Positions 24,180 through 33,796 are shown, numbered from the stretch's first letter. The stretch is 64,000 bases of DNA from Microbacterium sp. (GCA_017306415.1 JAFKIL010000002.1:124001-188000); one strand, 5' to 3'. A program made the numbers and translations. Notes: a model not told the origin generated them from the letters alone.

Positions 24180-25559
24180 GTGACCTCTCTGCCTCCGCAG
24201 CCCCTCAGCCCGCTCGACGGCCGCTACCGCGCCGCGGTGTCCGCGCTGGCCGACCACCTCTCCGAGGCGGGTCTGAACCGGGCGCGGATCGAGGTCGAGG
24301 TGGAGTGGCTCATCGCGCTCACCGACCGGTCGCTGTTCGGGACGCATCCGCTCGGCGACACCGACAAGGACCGCCTGCGCGTGCTGTACCTCGACTTCGG
24401 CCCGCGCGAGATCGACTGGCTCGCCGAGCGCGAGGCCGTCACGCGGCACGACGTGAAGGCCGTCGAGTACCTCGTGCGCGACCGGCTGTCCCAGCTCGGG
24501 CTGGACGCCATCGCGGAGCTCACCCACTTCGCGTGCACGAGCGAGGACGTCAACTCCACGGCCTACGCCCTCACGGTCAAGCGGGCCGTGCACGACGTGT
24601 GGCTGCCGAAGCTCCACGGGGTGATCGACACCCTGAAGCGACTCGCCGTGAAGCACCGCGACGCCGCCATGCTCTCGCGCACGCACGGCCAGCCGGCGAC
24701 CCCGACGACGATGGGCAAGGAGCTCGCCGTCTTCGCATGGCGCCTCGAGCGGGTGGCCGCGCAGGTCGCGGCATCCGACTTCCTCGCCAAGTTCTCCGGC
24801 GCCACGGGCACGTGGTCGGCGCACATCGCCGCCGAGCCGGACGTCGACTGGATGCTGGTCTCGCGCGAGTTCATCGAGAGTCTGGGGCTCGGGTTCAACC
24901 CCCTCACGACGCAGATCGAGTCGCACGACTGGCAGGTCGAGCTCTACGACCGCGCGCGCCACGCGGGCGGCATCCTGCACAACCTCGCCACCGACATCTG
25001 GACGTACATCTCGCTCGGCTACTTCGCGCAGATCCCCGTCGCCGGAGCGACCGGGTCGTCGACGATGCCGCACAAGATCAACCCCATCCGGTTCGAGAAC
25101 GCGGAGGCGAACCTGGAGCTCGCCGGCGGTCTGTTCGCGACGCTCGCCTCGACGCTCGTCACCTCGCGCCTCCAGCGCGACCTGACGGACTCGACCACTC
25201 AGCGCAACATCGGCGTCGCCTTCGGTCACTCACTGCTCGCGCTCGACAACCTGCAGCGCGGCCTCGGCGAGATCCTCCTGCGCGAGGACGTCCTGCTGGC
25301 CGACCTCGACGACAACTGGGAGGTGCTGGCCGAGGCGATCCAGACGGTCGTCCGCGGCGAGATCGCCGCCGGCCGCTCGCAGATCACCGACCCCTACGCG
25401 CTGCTCAAGGACCTCACGCGCGGCCGCAGGGTAGGCGCGGAGCAGCTCGCCGAGTTCGTGCGGGGCCTCGACGTGTCGGATGCCGCGAAGGAGCGCCTGC
25501 TCGCGCTCACGCCGGCCACGTACACGGGACTCGCGACGGACCTCGTCGGCCTCGTCTGA
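24180..25559 (+). CDS. purB: Adenylosuccinate lyase
   Basis: 459 residues, matching the E. coli-type PurB in length and sequence (LSPLDGRYRAAVSALADHLSE at the N-terminus). The fumarase/ASL signature GSSTMPHKINPI is at about 295-306; SRTHGQPATPTTMGKEL supplies the general acid/base histidine. It acts twice in purine synthesis: SAICAR to AICAR and adenylosuccinate to AMP. GTG start at 24180 with GGAAG before it. Confidence 0.96.
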   Translation: MTSLPPQPLSPLDGRYRAAVSALADHLSEAGLNRARIEVEVEWLIALTDRSLFGTHPLGDTDKDRLRVLYLDFGPREIDWLAEREAVTRHDVKAVEYLVRDRLSQLGLDAIAELTHFACTSEDVNSTAYALTVKRAVHDVWLPKLHGVIDTLKRLAVKHRDAAMLSRTHGQPATPTTMGKELAVFAWRLERVAAQVAASDFLAKFSGATGTWSAHIAAEPDVDWMLVSREFIESLGLGFNPLTTQIESHDWQVELYDRARHAGGILHNLATDIWTYISLGYFAQIPVAGATGSSTMPHKINPIRFENAEANLELAGGLFATLASTLVTSRLQRDLTDSTTQRNIGVAFGHSLLALDNLQRGLGEILLREDVLLADLDDNWEVLAEAIQTVVRGEIAAGRSQITDPYALLKDLTRGRRVGAEQLAEFVRGLDVSDAAKERLLALTPATYTGLATDLVGLV

Positions 25560-25580
25560 CGCGAGGCGCGCGACCGGGGC

Positions 25581-26012
25581 TCAGGCGCGGGGCGCCGCGG
25601 GTCCGGAGTCCGCGTCCGGCTCGCCCGATGCTGGGTCACCCGCCGCCGGCTCCTCCGCCGCGGCGCGTTCGGCCGGCGTCGCGGACTCCGCGGCCGCCGG
25701 CGTCGCGGGCTCGGTCGCCGGAGCGGCCGCGCCCTTCGGAAGGAGCACCGGTCGGTCGAGCTCGCGCGTGACCTCGGCCGGGTCGACCGCCAGCAGCAGC
25801 AGGGCGATGACGACGATGGTGACGATGAAGACGATGCCCGTCACGACGAGGGCGACCACGAGCGCGTGCGGCGACTGCGAGGCGAAGCGCTGCTGGAAGA
25901 AGCCCATCGAGATGAGCGTGACCAGTCCCGAGAACAGGGAGGCGACGAGGGCGAGCCCGAGCAGCTGCACGGGCTTCATGAGATCACGACGCGTGGGGTG
26001 TTCCTTGCTCAT
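25581..26012 (-). CDS. Two-helix membrane protein of unknown function
   Basis: 143 residues. Two membrane segments (about 16-38 and 50-73) are followed by an Ala/Pro/Glu-rich, low-complexity acidic tail from about 95. Its ATG overlaps the stop of the upstream membrane protein gene (ATGA), so the two form a unit. I do not recognise a family; the tail is probably disordered and cytoplasmic. Confidence 0.6.
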   Translation of the reverse strand: MSKEHPTRRDLMKPVQLLGLALVASLFSGLVTLISMGFFQQRFASQSPHALVVALVVTGIVFIVTIVVIALLLLAVDPAEVTRELDRPVLLPKGAAAPATEPATPAAAESATPAERAAAEEPAAGDPASGEPDADSGPAAPRA

Positions 26013-26683
26013 GCGACTCTCCCGGACTCTTCGCCGGCGGTCGCGGCATCCGGATGGCGCTCCGGCTCGATGCGGCGGGGCGAGAAGCCCGCGATGCCCA
26101 GATAGACGGCGACGATCGCCGCGTAGGCGCCGAGGATGCCGACGCCGATCGTGATGCCGGTGAGCACGAACGTCTGGTGGGCCTCGTCGATGTGGTACCG
26201 CAGCGCGTACTGCGCCGGGACGAAGGCGAGTGCGACGCCGAGCACGAGTCCGAGTGCGCCGACCGTGATGGCGTCACGCGCCTCGGAGCGCTCCTGCGCC
26301 GTTCCGCTCTCCCGCGCCGTGCGGCGGGCGAACCAGCCGATGCTGGCCTCGGCGAAGCCGGTGACCACGCCCCACGCGATGACGACGACGAAGAACAGCT
26401 CGGGCGTGCGGATCAGCGGGACCCCGGCGACCATCCCGGCGATCAGGTCGAGCACCGCGAGCCCGATCGCCGGCGCGCGCCGCCCGGACGGGAAGACGAG
26501 CCAGGCCGAGATGAGCAGGACGAGGCCGGTGGTGATCGTGAATCCGCTGAACACCGACAGCCCGTAGGACGCGGAGTGGTCGGACGAGAACGTGATCATC
26601 GCCGCGGCGAGCGCCGCGAGGACGGCGCGCGCGATCTGGAGGTGGCGCACCTCGAGGGTGCGCGCTGCGGGACTGGTTGACAC
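26009..26683 (-). CDS. HdeD/DUF308-like membrane protein
   Basis: 224 residues with six or so hydrophobic segments in the HdeD-like arrangement (SGFTITTGLVLLISAWLVF, then LAVLDLIAGMVAGVPLI, then FFVVVIAWGVVTGFAEASIGW). Function unknown; relatives are acid-stress or general membrane proteins. GTG start at 26683. Coupled to the two-helix protein downstream. Confidence 0.65.
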   Translation of the reverse strand: MSTSPAARTLEVRHLQIARAVLAALAAAMITFSSDHSASYGLSVFSGFTITTGLVLLISAWLVFPSGRRAPAIGLAVLDLIAGMVAGVPLIRTPELFFVVVIAWGVVTGFAEASIGWFARRTARESGTAQERSEARDAITVGALGLVLGVALAFVPAQYALRYHIDEAHQTFVLTGITIGVGILGAYAAIVAVYLGIAGFSPRRIEPERHPDAATAGEESGRVA

Positions 26684-26783
26684 GGAGGAACCTCGGCCGG
26701 GGTGAGGGATGCCTCCAGTCTAAGTCGTGCCGCGGGGACCCCCGTCCGCGGCGGGATGGGGAAGACTGGTGCGGGAGGTGCAC

Positions 26784-28184
26784 GTGGGATCACGGTCCAC
26801 GTTCAGCAGGGGGCTCGCCCTCCTCGTCGCGGCGACGTTCTTCATGGAGAACCTGGATGCGACGATCATCCAGACGGCGGCGCCGGCGATGGCGCGCGAC
26901 TTCGGCGTGCAGCCCGCCGACCTGAGCGTCGCCATGGTGGCGTACCTGCTCGCGGTGGGCGTGGGCATCCCGGCGACCGCGTGGCTCGCGGACCGCTTCG
27001 GCGTCCGCGTGCTGTTCCTCTCGGCGGTCGTCGTCTTCACGGCGGCGTCGCTGCTGTGCGCGCTGGCGCCGACGCTCGGGCTGCTGGCCGCGGCCCGCGT
27101 GCTGCAGGGAATCGGCGGGGCGCTCATGGTGCCGGTCGGGCGGCTGGCGGTGCTGCGCGCGGTGACCCCCACCGACCTCCTCGACGCGATGGCCTACCTC
27201 ACGTGGCCTGCGCTGCTGGCGCCGGTGGTGGCGCCCGCGCTCGGGGGCCTGCTCGCCGACACGGTCGGGTGGCACTGGATCTTCCTCGTGAACCTCCCGA
27301 TCGGCGTGGTCGCCTTCATCGCCGGGCTGATCCTCGTCCCGCGCAGCGCGGAGCGCCGGCGCGTGCCCTTCGACGGATGGGGCTTCGCCCTTGTCGCGGG
27401 GGCGCTCGTGCTCGTGACCGCCGGCGCGGAGGTCGTGGCCACGTCGTCCGGTGCGGCCGCGGTGGGCGGCGCCGTCGCGATCGCCGCGGGCGTCGGCGCG
27501 GGGTTCCTCGGGGCGTTCGTGATGCGTCGGCGCGAGCATCCGCTCTTCGACGGGAGCGTGCTGCGCATCCGCACCTTCCGCGTCGCGAACGTGAGCGGTG
27601 CTTTCTACCGCCTCATGATCGTGGCGGCGCCGTTCCTGTTCACGCTGCTGTTCCAGGTGGTGTTCGGCTGGAGCGCCTTCGGCGCGGGCCTCGCCGTGAT
27701 GGCGGTGTTCATCGGCAATGTCGCGATCAAACCCGTCACGACCCCCCTGATCCGATGGCTCGGGTTCCGCCGGGTCCTGGTGTGGTCGAACATCGTCGGC
27801 GGCGTCATCCTCGCCGTCTTCGTCGCCGTGGGGCCGACCGCGCCGCTCCCGCTGCTGCTGGCGCTGCTGTTCCTCAGCGGCGTCGTACGGTCGATCGGCT
27901 TCAGCGCCTACAACACGGTGCAGTTCGTGGACGTCCCGCCCGACCGCACGAACGCCGCGAACACGCTCGCCTCCACGCTGCAGCAGGCCGCGACCGCGCT
28001 CGGGCTCGCGATCGTCGCCGTCTTCGTGAACCTCGGCACGTGGGCGGCGGGGGAATGGACGGGCACACCGCTGCTCGGCTATCACTGGGCGTTCGTCCTC
28101 GCGGCGCTCACGCTCGTGATCCCGCTCGTCGGGGCGCTCACCCTCCCCGCGGACGCCGGTCGCCACGCGGTGCGCCGCGCCTGA
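26784..28184 (+). CDS. MFS transporter, DHA2/EmrB-QacA-like
   Basis: About 466 residues with some 13-14 membrane segments. DHA2 motifs: FFMENLDATIIQTAAPAM in helix 1 and LADRFGVRVLFL (motif A), then RVLQGIGGALMVPVGR (motif C region). It exports drugs or dyes by proton antiport. The GTG at 26784 was chosen because GGGAGG lies 4-5 nt upstream; in-frame starts exist up to 26727. The UvrA-like ATPase gene starts 52 nt downstream on the same strand. Confidence 0.85.
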   Translation: MGSRSTFSRGLALLVAATFFMENLDATIIQTAAPAMARDFGVQPADLSVAMVAYLLAVGVGIPATAWLADRFGVRVLFLSAVVVFTAASLLCALAPTLGLLAAARVLQGIGGALMVPVGRLAVLRAVTPTDLLDAMAYLTWPALLAPVVAPALGGLLADTVGWHWIFLVNLPIGVVAFIAGLILVPRSAERRRVPFDGWGFALVAGALVLVTAGAEVVATSSGAAAVGGAVAIAAGVGAGFLGAFVMRRREHPLFDGSVLRIRTFRVANVSGAFYRLMIVAAPFLFTLLFQVVFGWSAFGAGLAVMAVFIGNVAIKPVTTPLIRWLGFRRVLVWSNIVGGVILAVFVAVGPTAPLPLLLALLFLSGVVRSIGFSAYNTVQFVDVPPDRTNAANTLASTLQQAATALGLAIVAVFVNLGTWAAGEWTGTPLLGYHWAFVLAALTLVIPLVGALTLPADAGRHAVRRA

Positions 28185-28236
28185 TCGAGCACGACCGGAG
28201 AAGTGCGCGTCCGAGCCTCGCCGTAGCCTGGTGGCC

Positions 28237-30603
28237 ATGACGACCGCGACGGATGCGCCCCACCCCGCCGACAGCCACGACCTCATCCGCGTGCAGGGCG
28301 CGAGAGAGAACAACCTCAAGGACATCAGCGTCGAGCTGCCGAAGCGGCGGCTCACCGTCTTCACCGGCGTCTCCGGGTCCGGCAAGAGCTCGCTCGTGTT
28401 CGACACGATCGCGGCCGAATCGCAGCGCATGATCAACGAGACCTACAGCGCGTTCGTGCAGGGGTTCATGCCGTCGGTCCCGCGCCCCGACGTCGACGTC
28501 CTGGAAGGACTCACGACCGCCGTCATCGTCGACCAGGAGCGACTCGGGGCGAACCCGCGCTCGACGGTCGGAACGGTGACGGACGCGAACGCGATGCTGC
28601 GCATCCTCTTCTCCAAGCTCGGCGAGCCGTACATCGGCGGGCCGACGGCGTTCTCGTTCAACATCCCGACGCAGAAGGCGAGCGGCGTCATGATCGGGCC
28701 GAACGGCGAGAAGAAGATCGTGCAGGATGCGATCTACCTCGGCGGCATGTGCCCGCGGTGCGAGGGCCGCGGGTCGGTGTCGGACATCGACCTCTCCCAG
28801 GTGGTCGACGAGTCGAAGTCTCTCGACGAGGGCGCGATCATGGTCCCGGGGTACACCGCCGACGGGTGGATGGTGAAGGCCTTCTCGCAGTCCGGGTTCT
28901 ATCCCGGCGACAAGCCGATCGCGCAGTTCAGCGAGAAGCAGCGCCGGCTCTTCCTCTACGGCGAGGTCACCAAGGTCAAGATCAGCGGCATCAACATGAC
29001 CTACGAGGGGCTCATCCCGAAGATCACGAAGTCGATGCTCTCGAAGGACCTCGATGCCCTGCAGCCGCACGTCCGCGCGTTCGTCGAGCGCGTCGCGACG
29101 TTCGCGACGTGCCCCGAGTGCGACGGCACCCGGCTGACGGAGGGCGCGCGGTCGTCGAAGATCGCCGGGATCAGCATCGCCGACGCGTGCCGGATGCAGG
29201 TGACCGACCTCGCCGCGTGGGTCCGCGACCTCGACCGGCCGGAGGCCGGACCGCTGCTGACGACCCTCGGGGCCAACCTCGACGCGTTCGTGACCCTCGG
29301 CCTCGGCTACCTGAGCCTGGAGCGCCCCTCGGGCACGCTGTCGGGAGGCGAGGCGCAGCGCATCAAGATGCTGCGCCACCTCGGATCGTCGCTCACCGAC
29401 GTGACCTACGTGTTCGACGAGCCCACGATCGGGCTGCACCCGCACGACATCCAGCGCATGAACGGCCTGCTGCGCCAGCTGCGCGACAAGGGCAACACGG
29501 TGCTCGTCGTGGAGCACAAGCCCGAGATGATCGAGATCGCCGACCACGTCGTCGACCTGGGGCCCGGCGCCGGGCGCGCGGGCGGCGAGATCTGCTTCGA
29601 GGGGACCGTCGAGGGGCTGCGTGCCAGCGGCACCCTCACGGGCCGGCACCTCGACGACCGCGCGGCGCTGAAGCCGTCCGTCCGCGCGGCGGAGGGCGCG
29701 ATCGAGGTGCGCGGCGCGAGCGAGAACAACCTGCAGGGCGTCGATGTCGACATCCCGCTCGGGGTGCTCACGGTCGTCACCGGCGTGGCGGGTTCCGGCA
29801 AGAGCTCGCTCATCCACGGTCACGTCTCCGGGCGGGACGGCGTGGTCTCCATCGATCAGACCGCGATCCGCGGATCACGCCGCAGCAACCCCGCCACGTA
29901 CACGGGACTGCTCGAGCCCATCCGCAAGGCGTTCGCGAAGGCGAACGGCGTGAAGCCGGCGCTGTTCAGCGCGAACTCCGAGGGGGCGTGCCCCACGTGC
30001 AAGGGCGCGGGGGTCATCGTCACCGAGCTCGGCTTCATGGATACGATCGAGACGCCGTGCGAGGACTGCGGCGGGAAGAGGTTCCAGGCCGAGGTGCTGG
30101 ACTACAAGCTCGCGGGCCTCGACATCACCGAGGTGCTCGACCTCCCCGTCGCCCAGGCGCGTGCGTTCTTCTCGGAGGGCGAGGCGAAGATCCCGGCGGC
30201 GGCCGCGATCCTGACCCGGCTGCACGACGTCGGGCTCGGATACATCACGCTCGGACAGCCGCTGTCGACCCTCTCCGGCGGCGAGCGCCAGCGCATCAAG
30301 CTCGCGATCGCGATGGGCGAGGAGGGCGAGGTGTACGTGCTCGACGAGCCGACCACGGGGCTCCACCTGGCGGACGTCGAGAACATCCTCGGCCTCCTCG
30401 ACCGGCTGGTCGACGCCGGCAAGTCCGTCATCGTGATCGAGCACCACCAGGCGGTCATGGCGCACGCCGACTGGATCGTCGACCTCGGGCCCGGCGCGGG
30501 CCACGACGGCGGCCGCGTCGTGTTCGAGGGCAGGCCGGCCGACCTCGTCGCGGCGCGCAGCACCCTCACCGGAGAGCACCTGGCGACGTACGTCCGGGCG
30601 TGA
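28237..30603 (+). CDS. UvrA-like ABC ATPase lacking the UvrB-binding domain
   Basis: 788 residues against about 950 for true UvrA. Two ABC modules: Walker A GVSGSGKSS (about 44) and GVAGSGKSS (about 515), signatures LSGGEAQRIK (about 368) and LSGGERQRIK (about 677). Zinc pairs CPRCEGRG (170), CPECDGTR (291), CPTCKGAG (584) and CEDCGGKR (607). Only about 126 residues separate Walker A from the first zinc pair, versus about 216 in E. coli UvrA, so the UvrB-binding domain is missing. This is the UvrA2/DrrC type, linked to drug tolerance. The ATG at 28237 was preferred to a GTG at 28231. Confidence 0.88.
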   Translation: MTTATDAPHPADSHDLIRVQGARENNLKDISVELPKRRLTVFTGVSGSGKSSLVFDTIAAESQRMINETYSAFVQGFMPSVPRPDVDVLEGLTTAVIVDQERLGANPRSTVGTVTDANAMLRILFSKLGEPYIGGPTAFSFNIPTQKASGVMIGPNGEKKIVQDAIYLGGMCPRCEGRGSVSDIDLSQVVDESKSLDEGAIMVPGYTADGWMVKAFSQSGFYPGDKPIAQFSEKQRRLFLYGEVTKVKISGINMTYEGLIPKITKSMLSKDLDALQPHVRAFVERVATFATCPECDGTRLTEGARSSKIAGISIADACRMQVTDLAAWVRDLDRPEAGPLLTTLGANLDAFVTLGLGYLSLERPSGTLSGGEAQRIKMLRHLGSSLTDVTYVFDEPTIGLHPHDIQRMNGLLRQLRDKGNTVLVVEHKPEMIEIADHVVDLGPGAGRAGGEICFEGTVEGLRASGTLTGRHLDDRAALKPSVRAAEGAIEVRGASENNLQGVDVDIPLGVLTVVTGVAGSGKSSLIHGHVSGRDGVVSIDQTAIRGSRRSNPATYTGLLEPIRKAFAKANGVKPALFSANSEGACPTCKGAGVIVTELGFMDTIETPCEDCGGKRFQAEVLDYKLAGLDITEVLDLPVAQARAFFSEGEAKIPAAAAILTRLHDVGLGYITLGQPLSTLSGGERQRIKLAIAMGEEGEVYVLDEPTTGLHLADVENILGLLDRLVDAGKSVIVIEHHQAVMAHADWIVDLGPGAGHDGGRVVFEGRPADLVAARSTLTGEHLATYVRA

Positions 30604-30616
30604 GCCGCGCGGGCGC

Positions 30617-30635
30617 GGGCCGGGTCGTCCGGCCC
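30617..30635. terminator. Hairpin between convergent UvrA-like gene and ald
   Basis: Perfect 7-bp arms GGGCCGG / CCGGCCC with a 5-nt loop, filling most of the 36-nt gap between two convergent stops. Confidence 0.55.
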
Positions 30636-30639
30636 CCGG

Positions 30640-31740
30640 TCAGACCGGCTCGAGCTCCAGCCCGAACGCCGCGGCCACGCCGGCGTTGGTGACGCGGCCG
30701 GCGCGGGTGTTGAGCCCTCGCGCGAGCGCGGCATCCTGTGCCGTCGCCGCCTCCCACCCCTTGTCGGCCAGCGCCGTGAGGTAGGGCAGCGTGGCATTCG
30801 TCAGGGCACGCGTGGAGGTCTCGGGGACGGCGCCCGGCATGTTCGCGACGCAGTAGTAGAGCGTCTCGTGCACGGCGAAGGTCGGGACGTCGTGAGTCGT
30901 GGGATGCGACCCCTCGAAGCAGCCGCCCTGATCGATCGCGATGTCGACGAGCACGGCGCCCGGCCGCATCGTGGCGACCATGGCGTCGGTGACGAGCTTG
31001 GGCGCCGCGGCGCCGGGGATGAGCACCGAGCCGATCACGAGATCGGCGGTGGCGACCTGCTCCGCGATCTCCCAGCGGCTCGACGCGCGCGTCTGCAGGG
31101 CGCCGACGTAGCGGTGCTCGAGTTCGCGCAGGCGAGGGAGCGACAGGTCGATGACCGTCACGTCGGCACCGAGGCCGAGGGCGTTGGCGGCCGCGTGCTC
31201 GCCCGCCACGCCGCCGCCGATGACGACGACCTTGGCCTTCTGCGTCCCGGCGACGCCGCCCATGAGCGTTCCGCGGCCGCCGGCGGCGCGCATGAGGAAG
31301 TAGGAGCCGACCGTGATCGACAGGCGGCCGGCGACCTCGCTCATCGGCGAGAGGAGCGGCAGCGTGCGATCCGGGAGCTGCACGGTCTCGTACGCGATGG
31401 CCGTGGTGCCGGCGGCGAGGAGCGCGTCGGTCAGCGGGCGGTCCGCCGCCAGGTGGAGGTAGGTGAACAGCACCTGGTCGTCGCGGAGATACCCGTACTC
31501 GGCGGGGATCGGCTCCTTCACCTTGGTGACGAGGTCGGACGCCCCCCACACCTCTTCGGCGGACTCCACGATCCGCGCTCCCGCGGCGGCATAGGCGTCG
31601 TCGACGATGCGCGAGCCGAGGCCGGCGCCGCGCTGCACGAGCACCTCATGGCCGCGGGCGACGAGCGCGTCGACCCCGGCGGGGGTCATGGCGACGCGGT
31701 TCTCGTTGTTCTTGATCTCGGTGGGGACGCCGATGCGCAT
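30640..31740 (-). CDS. ald: Alanine dehydrogenase
   Basis: 366 residues, slightly short of the usual 370. N-terminal MRIGVPTEIKNNENRVAMTP is diagnostic; KVKEPIPAEYGYL, SEVAGRLS and the NAD loop VVIGGGVAGEHAA (about 170) follow. It interconverts L-alanine and pyruvate plus ammonia with NAD. The ATG at 31740 has GAGGAGCTC upstream. Divergent from an Lrp/AsnC gene, its likely activator. Confidence 0.95.
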   Translation of the reverse strand: MRIGVPTEIKNNENRVAMTPAGVDALVARGHEVLVQRGAGLGSRIVDDAYAAAGARIVESAEEVWGASDLVTKVKEPIPAEYGYLRDDQVLFTYLHLAADRPLTDALLAAGTTAIAYETVQLPDRTLPLLSPMSEVAGRLSITVGSYFLMRAAGGRGTLMGGVAGTQKAKVVVIGGGVAGEHAAANALGLGADVTVIDLSLPRLRELEHRYVGALQTRASSRWEIAEQVATADLVIGSVLIPGAAAPKLVTDAMVATMRPGAVLVDIAIDQGGCFEGSHPTTHDVPTFAVHETLYYCVANMPGAVPETSTRALTNATLPYLTALADKGWEAATAQDAALARGLNTRAGRVTNAGVAAAFGLELEPV

Positions 31741-31840
31741 GTGAGCTCCTCTTCGAACGGCACGACTCCGGTACGATCGCATGGGATTCGTTGAAACCGC
31801 AATGAGATCGAAGATCCTTCTGTCGATGAGAGGCCGAATG

Positions 31841-32362
31841 ATGAGCCATCCGGAATCGACCGGCGCGAAGCCATCCACGCCGAAGGATCTGCGCTCCCCG
31901 GAGCTGGATGGGATCGACGCCGAGCTGGTCCGTCTCCTCGCGCGGGACGGTCGCACCACGAACGCCGAGCTCGCCGCCGCCGTCTCGGTGGCGCCCTCGA
32001 CCGCGCACGTCCGCGTCCGCTCCCTGGTCGAGCGCGGCGTCATCACCGGATTCCACGCCGCCGTCGACCAGACCGCGATCGGGCGCGGGCTGCAGGCGAT
32101 GGTCGGCGTCACCCTCCGTCCGGGCTCGCGGCAGGAGAGCATCAGCGAGTTCGCCGACGAGGTGCGACGGCTGCCGCAGGTCGTGCAGCTCTTCTTCGTC
32201 GGCGGCGCGGACGACTTCCTCATCCACATCGCCGTGCCCGGATCGAGCGAGCTGCGGGAGTTCGTGGTGGAGCACCTGTCGGCCCAGCGCAGCGTCGCCT
32301 CCACGCGGACGAGCGTGATCTTCGACTACCACCGCAACGTCGTCGCGGCATCCTTCGACTAG
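31841..32362 (+). CDS. Lrp/AsnC family regulator (likely AldR-like)
   Basis: 173 residues. The helix-turn-helix DAELVRLLARDGRTTNAELAAAVSVAPSTAHVRVRSLVERGVITGF (about 25-70) is followed by an AsnC/RAM domain with GGADDFLIHIAVP. Of two adjacent ATGs (31838, 31841) the second has GAGAGG at better spacing. Divergence from ald and the family function argue that it controls ald in response to alanine or related amino acids. Confidence 0.88.
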   Translation: MSHPESTGAKPSTPKDLRSPELDGIDAELVRLLARDGRTTNAELAAAVSVAPSTAHVRVRSLVERGVITGFHAAVDQTAIGRGLQAMVGVTLRPGSRQESISEFADEVRRLPQVVQLFFVGGADDFLIHIAVPGSSELREFVVEHLSAQRSVASTRTSVIFDYHRNVVAASFD

Positions 32363-32440
32363 CGCGGCTGCGGGTACGGGGTCTCGCCCGCTCGGCCTGG
32401 TTCAGCCCGGCCACGCCCGGCCCACTCCCTTCGCCGAGAC

Positions 32441-32486
32441 ATCACGTGGCGCGCGATACGCACCGTGGTCTCGCGCGCTGCGTGAT
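32441..32486. repeat. Long imperfect hairpin between lrp and MFS genes
   Basis: Arms ATCACGTGGCGCGCGA / TCGCGCGCTGCGTGAT pair at 14 of 16 positions around a 14-nt loop containing CGCACC. It sits in the 197-bp gap 32363-32559 between convergent genes and may terminate both. Loop length and loop sequence (GGTGCG on the opposite strand) resemble the hairpin at 19505-19546. Confidence 0.6.
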
Positions 32487-32559
32487 TTCTGGGCGACGGG
32501 CCCCGGGAGCGGACACCCCGGGCGGGGGTCGGACAGGGGCGGGGCGGGCAGGTTCCGGG

Positions 32560-33759
32560 TCAGCCCCGGCGGATGCGCAGGACCGCAGCCGCCGCCGCGA
32601 GCACCGCCACGACGATGCCGTAGCCGTAGGCGACCGGCCCGAGACCGACGAGCTGCACGAGCACGCCCGCGATGACCGCGGGGATCCCGAAGGCGAGGTA
32701 CGACACCAGGAAGATCACCGCGAACACGTCGGCGCGCTCGGTCGCGGGGATGTGCGGCGCGAGCGAGCGGACCACGCCGAAGAAGGCCGTCCCGAAGCCC
32801 GAACCGGCCACGACGACCGCGGCGAGGTAGCCGGGGAGCGAGCCCAGCGCGAGAGCGAGGAGCGTGAGCAGGGTGCCTCCGGAGAGCGCGACGGTGCCGT
32901 AGATCGTGATGGCCCGCGCCGACCGGCGCCGGATGAGGAACGCCGCGATCGCGCCCGCCCCGGCGAGCAGTGCCACCGACAGCCCCTGCCACACGTGCGC
33001 CACCCCGCCGAGCTCGATGTGGACGATGCTGGCGCCGAGCGAGAGGAAGAAGCCGCCCGTCGCCCATCCCGCGAAGATGGCGGGCGTGCTCTGCAGGAAG
33101 AGCGTCCGCATCGAGGCGGGAACCTTGAGCCGGAAGCCGAGGGACGCGAGCGCGCCGGGCTTGCGGGGAGCCGTCTCGGGAGCGAACCACACGAGCGCCG
33201 CGAGCACCACGTACAGCACCGCGAGCGGAGCGAAGACGTCGACGAGCGCGTCCTTCGTGGCATCCAGCACGGCACCGGCGACGAGCGCGCCGATCGCGAG
33301 CCCGGCCATGGGGGCGACCGCGTTCCACACCGCCGCCGAGCCGGGCCGCGACGCCGGCTCGAGATCGGCGATCGCCGCCGATACCGACGACAGCAGGAGT
33401 CCGCTCGCCACGCCCTGGAGCAGCCTCGCGAGGACGAGGAGTCCCGTCGCGTCGGCGTTCCAGAAGACGACGACGCTCACCGCGAGGAGCAGCAGCCCCG
33501 CGCTCGCGACCGGGCGCCGGCCGATGTGGTCGGAGAGCGACCCCGCCGTGACGAGCGTCGCGAGAAGTGCGACGGCGTACACCGCGAAGACGATGGTCGT
33601 GACGACGGCGTCGAAGCCGATCCGCTGGGCGAGGACGGGGTAGAACGGCGACGGCGCGCTCGCACCCGCCATCATCGCGACCAGGCTGACGATCGCGAGC
33701 GTGAATCCGTAGGTCGCACCGCGGATGCCCCGCGTGCGCGTCGAGATGACGGCGGTCAT
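32560..33759 (-). CDS. MFS transporter (YfcJ/EmrD-like drug exporter type)
   Basis: 399 residues, 12 membrane segments. Motif A is SLSDHIGRRPVASAG (about 74-88); LARLLQGVASGLLLSS marks helix 4. Substrate unknown, probably a toxic compound, given the divergent ArsR-type regulator with a clear operator between them. Confidence 0.85.
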   Translation of the reverse strand: MTAVISTRTRGIRGATYGFTLAIVSLVAMMAGASAPSPFYPVLAQRIGFDAVVTTIVFAVYAVALLATLVTAGSLSDHIGRRPVASAGLLLLAVSVVVFWNADATGLLVLARLLQGVASGLLLSSVSAAIADLEPASRPGSAAVWNAVAPMAGLAIGALVAGAVLDATKDALVDVFAPLAVLYVVLAALVWFAPETAPRKPGALASLGFRLKVPASMRTLFLQSTPAIFAGWATGGFFLSLGASIVHIELGGVAHVWQGLSVALLAGAGAIAAFLIRRRSARAITIYGTVALSGGTLLTLLALALGSLPGYLAAVVVAGSGFGTAFFGVVRSLAPHIPATERADVFAVIFLVSYLAFGIPAVIAGVLVQLVGLGPVAYGYGIVVAVLAAAAAVLRIRRG

Positions 33760-33778
33760 CGGTCCCCCTCAGAAGTCG

Positions 33779-33796
33779 GTTCGAAGGTTTTCGAAC
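33779..33796. promoter_or_regulatory. ArsR-type operator palindrome
   Basis: GTTCGAA-GGTT-TTCGAAC, perfect 7-bp arms, 20 nt from the MFS start and 49 nt from the regulator start. Likely bound by the divergent winged-helix regulator. Confidence 0.65.

Noticed and set aside
23226-25229. 667-codon minus-strand frame ending in the WXG-like gene
   Set aside because: Only its last 94 codons are real; the rest is antisense to the phosphatase and purB genes.
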